Source: Phytophthora quininea (taxonomy: Eukaryota > Oomycota > Peronosporomycetes > Peronosporales > Peronosporaceae). Taken from it: a stretch of 64,000 nucleotides of DNA. Position numbers and translations under genes: made by a program. The stretch is taken from assembly GCA_011947345.1 (NCBI GenBank), contig JAAVTG010000688.1:186001-250000 (forward strand), written 5' to 3'. This document shows positions 57,038 to 64,000 of the stretch, one piece after another; position 1 is the stretch's first letter; each line of letters opens with the position of its first letter. A model generated the notes under the pieces. It had not been told where the DNA came from, searched no databases, and was given only the letters and a program-made list of their open reading frames with translations.

Positions 57038-57358
57038 ATGGCCCCCACCACCGTCGTCCTCTCCATGCTCTGCTTCGCGTTCGTCGCGCTGCTGTCGAGC
57101 GCGAACGCCGCGACCGTCCGGAGACTTGAGACCGAGGCCGCCGCCGCTTCGACTGGAGGCATCTCGCCGGTCGCCGTCGCCTGCATCGCGGCGGCCGCAG
57201 CGGCGGTCATCGCCGTGCTGGTGGTCGTCAAAGTGCGCGCCAAGAAGACCGTGGGCAAGAAGGTCGAGATGCACGAGGTGGTCATCTCGCCCAGCCAGAC
57301 GCCCGCCGCGCAGCCCATTTCCACCACCAAGCAGTTCGTGTACACGGCGCACATCTAG
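57038..57358 (+). CDS. Small signal-peptide plus membrane-anchor protein related to the mucin-like anchors
   Basis: An unbroken frame of 106 residues starting MAPTTVVLSMLCFAFVALLS, with ATG in the context CCGCCATGG. After the signal peptide only about 20 residues remain (TVRRLETEAAAASTGG) before an Ala-rich helix (ISPVAVACIAAAAAAVIAVL). A basic stop-transfer KVRAKK and a tail HEVVISPSQTP follow. The anchor resembles [20 protein letters not shown] of mucin-like copy 3, but the 8-Cys domain is missing. It may be a minimal relative or an independent small membrane protein; function unknown. It lies between the mucin-like and GH12 clusters on the opposite strand. Confidence 0.6.
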   Translation: MAPTTVVLSMLCFAFVALLSSANAATVRRLETEAAAASTGGISPVAVACIAAAAAAVIAVLVVVKVRAKKTVGKKVEMHEVVISPSQTPAAQPISTTKQFVYTAHI

Positions 57359-57756
57359 CCGTCGAGCGGAGAATCTACCGGGAGCCGCGATCGATCCCCT
57401 TACCCGAGCCAAATGCCACCGATTGATGCGGTATCTCCCCACAACAACGCTAATTTATTCGAGCGAGATGAAAGAACGAGAATTTCACACACATAGGAAT
57501 CTCAAATGCAAGCAGTTTTGAACGTACCAGGCATGCATTCCTTGTATCGAGTAGAACGAGCACCCCCAACGCGAAGAGCTGATAGATCCAAAACCCATGT
57601 CGGAACCACGAAGAGGTAGCTCGGAGGATCTCGTTGAGATACATGTACCACACGCTTCTCTTCAGGAATGTCCTACGATCCCCCAGCAGCAATTGTTGGT
57701 CAGCTCGTCTAGCAGGCAAAGAATTGAGTGTGATATGCTTTCACAAAATAAGTTTC
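57359..57756. other. Intergenic region between convergent genes
   Basis: 3' region of the small membrane protein and GH12 copy 1. No gene recognised. Confidence 0.35.
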
Positions 57757-58523
57757 CTATTTGGTTTGCTGGAACTCGTAGTTGCCGCGCATGAGCGTGT
57801 TGACGGCTGCCTTGTACCCCTTGACGACCATGGTGGCGTTCTTGGTGGCGTGATACGCCTCGGTGCCGCACTGCACTTTCGTCAGGTACTGCTTTGCGCC
57901 GGGGCAATGTCCGTCGGCAGGGCCTCGATGAACTCCATAAGGTCGCCCGAGAAGTCGGTCGTGAGCTTGGTTGCGACCCACGAGAACACCGTCATGTTGC
58001 CATTGATGCCGTGGTTCAGCATAAAGTCCACGCCACTGACCGTCACGTTCAGAATGTTCTTGCCTTCCTGAGCCAGCGGCCAGGCCGTCCCGACGGCCGC
58101 GAGCCACACCATGATCTCGTACTCAAAGTCCCCGTCCGGGGTCGAGCTCGTGAAGAGGTCGTAGGCCATGTTGGCGGTGACGCTCTCGTCGTAGTCGTAC
58201 GTGTAGTTGACGGTCGTCGGGATCGACTCAATGTTGGCGATCTCCACCGGGTCGAAGGCGAGGCCGACGTTCGGATAGCCCTTGACGTTCCAGGTGAGGC
58301 CGCCCCACTTGTAGGTGGTGCGCCAGGCGATGCTCGAGTCGTCGTCTTTCGGCCTGTCGAGGGTGGTGCATTGGCCGCCGGTGCCGTCGTCGTTCGCCTT
58401 GCCCCACAAGTTGGTGTATAACGTGTAGTTGCCAATCTCGACCGTGTCGTAGTCTCCACACATTTCCTGAGCGGTGGCGGTCGACGCTACCACGGCAGCG
58501 ACAACAGCGAGCAAAACCTTCAT
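57757..58523 (-). CDS. GH12 endoglucanase/xyloglucanase (XEG1 family), copy 1, one frameshift
   Basis: About 255 residues with the signal peptide MKVLLAVVAAVVASTATA. The GH12 fold is recognised by MCGDYDTVEIGNYTLYTNLW, the Trp-rich strand SIAWRTTYKWGGLTWNVKGY, the nucleophile region FEYEIMVWLAA (Glu) and the acid/base region VQCGTEAY (Glu). Both catalytic Glu are present. One C is missing near 57899: the first frame ends soon after LPTDIAPAQSS, the correct one continues AKQYLTKVQCGTEAY. These secreted enzymes cut xyloglucan or beta-glucan in the plant apoplast, and in P. sojae XEG1 also triggers plant immunity. It is the most divergent of the four copies here (for example KDDDSS in place of the Ser/Gly loop). 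Confidence 0.88.
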
Positions 58524-58937
58524 CTCGAGTTGATCAGCGTTTCAAAGCGAATTGTTGAGTGCTCGGTAACGCAGCGAGTCGAAAGGAAACAGCTCTGCAC
58601 ATTACTGTACTGTACGTGACAAGAGCACCATCCGGCGACTCAGCCCCATCCGGGAAAGCGATCAACAGAGCAGAGCACCGAATGTGACCTTGCGAAGACA
58701 CGAACAAGTCCGGCTTGATGGAATGTCGACACGCTTCTCGGTGCATAATGCAGCCCAGCAAACTCAAGTCGAAGCGTCCTCGATACTCCGCTGCAGAGAA
58801 AGCAGATCTCGACGACGCTGGGCAGGGATCCATCGGTGGGGAAATGATCAACCGGCTTTCATTACGGCGTTCGTTTCAAAGTAAATACTCAAGCCTGGCA
58901 ATCCGTGTACAGGTATTTCAACTGGGGTTGCTCTGCT
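58524..58937. other. Spacer between GH12 copies 1 and 2
   Basis: No gene. An initiator-like CACTCAACAATTC lies on the minus strand about 30 bp before the copy 1 start. Confidence 0.35.
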
Positions 58938-59610
58938 TTATGCGGTGTTGACAGCCACCGAGTACTTGGACACCGCGTTGCCAATGAAAGGCTCGGTGCT
59001 GCATTGCACGTGGGTCAAGTATTGCGTCGAGTTCAGTCCGCTACCCTCGAGAAGCGCATCAGCGAAGTCCTTGAGATCGGCCGTGAAGCTCAACGGTGAC
59101 TTGGTCGCGACGTAGGAGAAGACAGTCGTGTTGCCATTTACACTTAGGTAGAGGGTGAATTCTGTGCCGCTCACCGTCACGTTCTTGACGTACTTGCCCG
59201 AGCTCGAGAGCGGCCAGGCGCCATCCAGCCAAACCATGAGCTCAAACTCCTTTGGCGTCGAACTCGTGATCAGATCGTATGCCACGTTCGAAATGACCTC
59301 CCCTTCGTACTTGTAGTCGTACTCGATCGTCGTCGGGATCGACTTGACATCGGCCAATTGCACCGGTTCGAACTGCAGCGCGGCAAGGCGAACGACTTGA
59401 CCTGCCAGTTGGTGCCGGACCAGTTGAAGGTTGTGTGCCAGGCGATTGTCGAGTTGGTGCTGGAGTCGAGACGCGTGCATTGGCTGCCAGTAGGATCGTC
59501 AAAGACGTCCCACAAGTTATTGTATGGGATGTAGTCTCCCGTCGTCGTCGAGTCCCATTGGCCGCAGAATTCCTCGGTGAACGTTGGCGAAGCTGCGGCA
59601 GCGACGATCA
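58938..59610 (-). CDS. GH12 endoglucanase/xyloglucanase, copy 2, start unclear, frameshift
   Basis: The 5' end reads a hydrophobic core LLLIISLQLIVAAAASPTFT and EEFCGQWDSTTTGDYIPYNN, but no ATG stands in this frame, so the start is lost or shifted. The GH12 body follows: WDVFDDPTGSQC, TIAWHTTFNWSGTNWQVKSF, the nucleophile region EFELMVWLDG and the acid/base region VQCSTEPFIG. A frame break near 59395 separates the two halves (after SFA; the second resumes AALQFEPVQLADVKSIPTT). Both catalytic Glu are present. It is a close relative of copy 3. A secreted role holds only if the start is intact in the living genome. Confidence 0.78.
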
Positions 59611-60046
59611 GCTGGAGTGAGATGATGAGTAATAAGTGTTGTGATCGGCTACCGGTATCGGACGCATTGTCATTTTCATGTGCAGTTGCAGCGACGTCTC
59701 CTGTTCATCTCAACAGTACTTTCCGATCGTGCTTACTACGATGAATATGCTCGAGCTATCCGTTCCGAGCGGGTAACTGGTGGTCACGCTATTACTACCT
59801 GTTTGTTTTGCCAGCAATCGATCCGTCAACCGGAATCGCATTGTTGCCTCGCTCTGTTTGGCATTCTGACGGTCCTCCTGGGGCAAAAGCTTGCACCAGG
59901 ATAATGTTTCGATGAGCAACCGATCGCTCAACAATTCTCACCCTCTGTGTTCGTTTTGATTGCTTTGCTTGCATGGAGTGGTAAGAAAACCGAAGGGAGA
60001 AACAATTAGTTATTGTTGTGGCTGTTTGGAGCAACATCTAAGTGTT
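59611..60046. other. Spacer between GH12 copies 2 and 3
   Basis: No gene recognised; no start codon for copy 2 was found here in the right frame. Confidence 0.35.
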
Positions 60047-60739
60047 TTAGGTCGTGATGACGGCGGCCGAGTGCTTGACACCGTCAGCGTGCCGTTCCCC
60101 GTGAAAGGCTCGGTGCCGCATTGGACGTGGGTCAGGTATTGAGTCGAGTTGAGTCCTCCGTCCTTTGGCAGAGCGTCCGCGAACTCCTTCAGATCCGCCG
60201 AGAAGGTCGTCAGTGCCTTCCACGCGACGTACGAGAACACCGTGACGTTGCCGTTCATGCCTTGAAGTAGCTTGAAGTCTGTGCCGCCCACAGTCACATT
60301 CTTGATCAGCTTACCGGTGGTCGAAAGAGGTCCAGCGCCGCCAGAGCTTCCAGCCACACCATCAACTCGAACTCGATCGGGCCCTTCGTGGACGAGCTCG
60401 TGAACAGATCGTACGCTACGTTGGTGACGATCTTGCCATTGTACTTGTAGTCGTACTCGATTGTCGTGGGGATCGACTTGACGTTCGCCAACTGCACGGG
60501 ATCGAACTTCAGCGCAGCGTTGGCGTACAACTTTACCTGCCAAGACGTCCCGGACCAGTTGAAACTCGTGTGCCAGGCGATGGTGGAGCCGTTGCTGCTG
60601 TCGAGACCCGTGCACCGGTAGAGTTGTCGAACGATCCCCATAAGTTGTTGTAAAGGATGTAGGCGTCCGTCGTCGTCAAGTTTTGCTTTCCGCAAAAGTC
60701 TTCAGCTGCGACGAGGGTAGCGATGGTAGCGGTCTTCAT
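60047..60739 (-). CDS. GH12 endoglucanase/xyloglucanase, copy 3, short signal peptide, three frameshifts
   Basis: It starts MKTATIATLVAAEDFCGKQN, so only about eleven residues precede the mature N terminus; copies 1 and 4 have 18-20. The GH12 body shows DAYILYNNLWGSFDN, TIAWHTSFNWSGTSWQVKLY, EFELMVWL (nucleophile) and VQCGTEPFTG (acid/base). Breaks are near 60618, near 60345 (resumes SSGGAGPLSTTG) and near 60082 (restores an end close to SAAVITT, stop 60047-60049). These breaks are not all in homopolymers, so this copy may be a real pseudogene or a non-secreted form. Length if repaired about 231 residues. Confidence 0.72.
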
Positions 60740-61102
60740 TCGTGCTGGATGCTGCTCGTTCGGGTCCGGAGGAAAATTGGAAAGTGGTGGTGGTTAATTT
60801 GCGGTCACCGTGTCAAATCCGTTGATTATGTGCGCACTGCAACTCCTTTGCGTGAAATGCGACCTCATCCCGAAATCAGTCGTAAAACCTGTGAAGAGGT
60901 TCCTCAGCTAAGCGAGCAACCAATGACGCCCTCCAACGGCACGAACAGCACAAGCGGCACGAATACCGAGCTGCAGGCAATCACATCACGGTTTCTAGAT
61001 CTCAGTAGGCATATGCTTTTGCTTTTCCACACAACCAGAACACATAACGATCAGTTTGGAAATCTTCATGTTGTTCCCATTTCAAGTTCAGTAAGGCTTA
61101 GT
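60740..61102. other. Spacer between GH12 copies 3 and 4
   Basis: Upstream region of copy 3. A plus-strand open frame passes through but is only the antisense of copy 4 extended; no gene is supported. Confidence 0.35.
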
Positions 61103-61904
61103 CTAAACCTTAACAGCGGCCGAGTACTTGGAGACCGTCAGGGTGGCGTTCTTGCCAACGAACGGCTCCGCGCCGGCCTGCACGTGGGTCAGGTACTGGG
61201 TCGAGGCGATCGTGTTGTCCGCCGGCAGCTCGTCGAAGAACTGCTTAAGGTCAGCCGAGAAGCTGGTAGTCGACGTCTTTGCGACCCACGAGTACACCTT
61301 GGTGTTGCTGAAGGTGTTGTTGTTCCAGCCCTGGTACAGGTTGAACTCGGTGCCGCTCGCGGTGAAACTCTTCAAGGGCTGGCCGGTGGTCGTCAGGGGC
61401 CAGGCACCGCCGGGGTTGGCCAGCCACACCATCAGCTCGTTCTCCGTCTTGCCGCCAACCGACGAGCTCGTGAACAGGTCGTAGGCCACGTTGGAAATAA
61501 GACCGGGGTTGGACGTGTAGGTGTACTTCATAGTGGTGGGGATCGACTTGACGGCCGAGAGCTGCACCGGCGAGAAGGTCAGCGCCGCGTTGGCGAACGA
61601 CTTGACCTGCCACGTATCGCCGGCCCAGTTGAAACTCGTGTGCCACGCGATCACCGAGCCGCTGGCGCTGTCGACGGTCGTGCACTGTCCACCCGTTTTG
61701 TCGTTATCCATGCCCCTGTTGAGACCCACTCGGTTAGCAAGGACCTTCAGTTATCCGAACCAAAGCGAAAACTTGAACGCACCAGAGGTTATTGTACACG
61801 GTGTAGTCCCCGACCTTCTTCGAGTCATACTGGCCGCAGAACTCTTGGGCCGAGGCGGCGGTGGTCGCGACAGCAGCGGCGGTGGCAGCGATCAGGAGCT
61901 TCAT
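61103..61904 (-). CDS. GH12 endoglucanase/xyloglucanase (XEG1 family), copy 4, intact, one intron
   Basis: Exons 61783-61904 and 61103-61715, separated by a 67-nt intron (GTGCGT, branch-like CTAAC, CAACAG), give 244 residues with no frame break, the usual length for XEG1-type proteins. Signal peptide MKLLIAATAAAVATTAASAQ; then EFCGQYDSKKVGDYTVYNNL, VIAWHTSFNWAGDTWQVKSF, the nucleophile region ENELMVWLANPGGAW and the acid/base region VQAGAEPFVG (Ala replaces the Thr found in the other copies). It ends SKYSAAVKV. It should be secreted and active on xyloglucan or beta-1,4-glucan. It is the only copy of the four with an intron and without damage. Confidence 0.93.
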
Positions 61905-61930
61905 GGGGTCTTGGACTAAGTGGCTTGGAG

Positions 61931-61947
61931 CAGATTGCAGAGTGGTG
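61931..61947 (-). promoter_or_regulatory. Initiator-like element of GH12 copy 4
   Basis: On the minus strand CACTCTGCAATCT follows the CATTYYNCAWTTT pattern with two mismatches and lies about 30 bp upstream of the ATG at 61904. Confidence 0.3.
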
Positions 61948-62962
61948 CTGTTAGTTCTCAGCGTAGAGCCACAGGACGCTATGGAGCCGGGCTTCAAGCC
62001 CGCGCCATGAATCCCAATTGCTGTGTCCCCATCCCGAGAACGACTTCGTCCGCACGTAGTGATTGCAGTAGATCCGTGAGACACGGGTTTACGACGGCGT
62101 GTAGTATGTCCTGGGTAGTTGTAGTCTGATGACCAATACGACATACAACAGTATGGGAGCTACCCCACAACAATATAGCTGAATGTATTCTATGAAAACT
62201 TCCCAAGCACTTGAGGGCTTGGAAGCAAATCGAGAACTGGCGTTGTAGGTCAGCTACAACGCTCGATGCAATCGTAAATGTGCAGTTTGCCATACAAACT
62301 CCAAGTACAGCAACCCGGGTCAGGCACTGGCAGCCTAGCCGGTTGCATCGTATGCAGTCCATGTCCACAACTGGGAGCTGCTGGACACTTCTGTTATCGA
62401 ACTCTGGCGTCGTACAGCGTCAAGTTGAGGCTGTACCATTGACTGAGTCATGCGGAGGCTTGCTCGCTCTACCGCAGCTCGCCGTTTGGTTGAAAGTTGT
62501 GGCGCTCATCACTGGATATCCACACGAAAGAGCATTTGAAACGCTAACATGCGGTTGATTTGCCACCGCTCCCCCCAATGTCTCATGAGTTGAGCTTGCA
62601 AAGACCTGTCCAGCGCTGCGATCAAGTAACCTCTCACAGAGATGATCAACTAGGGCTTCGCGAAGGCTGGGATAAGCTTTTGCTCTTTGAACAAGTCGCT
62701 AGGCTGCGATGGCACAGACATCTCGTGGACCTGCTTCGCAGCCGCGCTGTCTGCCCTAGATGTCGGTACGGAACCGGTAAGGAACCAACGAACCGGTACA
62801 TCGGCGACTCCTGTTCAGCGGGAAGGGATCCGAATAGAAGCTCTACACAAAAAACACCCCGCGGGATGCAATCATTGCGGCACGATCGAATTAATGACGC
62901 GGGCGTCCGAATAGAAGGGGCTACCAGCTCTCCTATCCCAGTACCGGTAGTGTCGCGATATA
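61948..62962. other. Intergenic region without recognised genes
   Basis: Scattered short frames only. I see no RNA gene, domain or tandem array. Confidence 0.35.
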
Positions 62963-63545
62963 TTAGTAACAAGCCAGCTGGCTGCGCCGCAAAGCGGCGC
63001 AGTCTTCGTTCTCTGGAGCGCCAGCAGCCTCGCTTCGCTCGGCCGGATGTACTTGGATGTGTTATTCTCTAGATCAATGTACTGGTTTTTATTATGTTTT
63101 CAGCCAATCAGAAAAGTGTGAATGACGGACAGACTTACAGACACACGGTTTATGTTAAAGACCAGCATTGGGGTCGCCCGCTCACGCGGGCGATAGAACA
63201 TGGTTCGATCCAACCCGTTGCGCTCGATTTGCATCTCGCTCCACTACTCGCCAGTGCCGCCTTCGCTGTCGCTCTGCAGCGGGATGGAGCTGTGCGCCAT
63301 GTTGGAGACGCAAGCAAAACTTTCAAATGCAATGGTAGACATGTATTGACGCAGTTAGAAGCCCTGGGGAGCGGCGAAGATCTCGCGGTAGACGATGTTC
63401 TTCGTGTGCACAGCGTCCTCCTCGATGGCAGAGTCGTCCACCATGATCGTGATGCCCTTCCTCGACCTCGCGCACGACAGTGCTACGTAGAGCTGCCCGT
63501 GAGAACGCAGGTTTGCAGAGAAACACAACGTTAAACGTACTCCTG
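62963..63545 (-). mobile_element. Helitron remnant: helicase C terminus and possible 3' terminus
   Basis: On the minus strand, about 63545-63355 encodes GQLYVALSCARSRKGITIMV and ends near KNIVYREIFAAPQGF, the typical C-terminal end of PIF1-type helicases of Helitrons. About 350 bp further on lies a perfect 9-bp stem with AAA loop (62982-63002), followed 15 nt later by CTAA before a T (62963-62966), as expected for a Helitron 3' end (hairpin, then CTRR, then T). The Rep domain and most of the helicase are missing. The helicase identity is good; the terminus is an inference. Confidence 0.55.
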
Positions 63546-64000
63546 TTGTCCGTTGCATCCTCAGAGTGAAGCTATATCTGCGCACGCTCCATCGCTCTAT
63601 TTGAAATGGAAAGTGTGTGTGCAGTGTATACAGTGTAGATATCTGCTTCAACACGCCACAGAGATCAGTCCCAACTGAATACAATTTTCTGTTGCAGATA
63701 AGACTACAAAAATATTGTAGTGTAACTCTGATCAAGTGCACACAAAATGCTACTTATAGCCATGCATGTATTTCGACAGCAGTCTCCGTCAACGACAATA
63801 GCACTTGCGTGTAACTGTCGTGGTATCTAACTACTGTCACGTGTACAGCACGCAAATGCAGTACATGTACTGAAGCAACACATGTGAAATGAGTAGTCTC
63901 TCGTGTAGTGCTTTCAGTCACACACATACGTGTAATTTTTCCATACAAACGTGTTAACAACTGCAGATAGCCTGCCATTTCCGCGGTAATCAAGCGGTCA
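63546..64000. other. AT-rich sequence, nothing recognised
   Basis: The 5' continuation of the Helitron helicase is not recognisable here. Repeated ACATGT/ACACGT-like words occur without a clear structure. Confidence 0.3.

Noticed and set aside
57104..57121. RxLR-like motif (VRRLE) after the signal peptide of the 57-kb protein
   Set aside because: It is RRLE, not RxLR, there is no EER, and the protein has a membrane anchor, so it is not an RxLR effector.
1..64000. CRISPR arrays, bacterial operons or phage
   Set aside because: The window is eukaryotic with spliced genes; no regularly spaced repeat array other than the protein-coding minisatellite was seen.

Overview
The window looks like nuclear DNA of an oomycete, most likely Phytophthora or a close relative. 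The evidence is a cellulose synthase of the oomycete CesA3 type, four tandem GH12 endoglucanases of the XEG1 family, START/FYVE-like and M96-like proteins, large families of secreted Cys-rich proteins, a full-size PDR transporter, GT-AG introns of about 50-80 nt, compact gene spacing and GCTCATT-type oomycete initiator elements. The species cannot be fixed from this sequence.

Layout. 0-2 kb: two tail-to-tail zinc alcohol dehydrogenases. 2.3-16.9 kb: housekeeping and architectural genes (HEAT-repeat protein, START/FYVE-like protein with a partial tandem copy, TMEM50-like membrane protein, a long TPR-IQ-LRR gene read through introns, a Ser/Thr-Pro-rich protein, the Hsp70-Hsp90 organising co-chaperone STI1/HOP, a Tudor-like coiled-coil protein). 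18.0-25.1 kb: a secreted protein, the selenocysteine elongation factor eEFSec and a PDR-type ABC transporter. 25.4-32.2 kb: an M96-like protein, a decayed ankyrin/P-loop gene and a WW-like/ankyrin protein. 32.3-44.6 kb: a type I membrane protein, CesA3, a large secreted Cys-repeat protein, a paralogue of the 18-kb secreted protein and an ankyrin relic. 44.6-49 kb: choline/ethanolamine kinase and a MULE-transposase-derived gene. 49.7-61.9 kb: an accessory island of secreted or surface genes, with three paralogous 8-Cys mucin-like membrane-anchored proteins, a pseudogene with helicase-associated (HA) domains, a minimal relative of the mucin anchor and four GH12 genes. 62-64 kb: mostly non-coding, with a Helitron-helicase remnant.

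Working together. The island combines putative cell-wall or surface proteins (mucin-like) with apoplastic xyloglucanase-type enzymes. CesA3 and the Cys-repeat protein also concern the wall or surface. HOP, eEFSec, choline kinase and TMEM50 are core cell functions.

Caution about quality. Nearly every long gene is broken by single-base deletions, and most lie in C, G, T or A runs while the protein homology resumes in the next frame. This points to uncorrected homopolymer errors in the assembly more than to mass gene death, so I annotate most such loci as CDS with frameshifts. True relics are called separately. All similarity statements come from recognition of motifs, not from searches.
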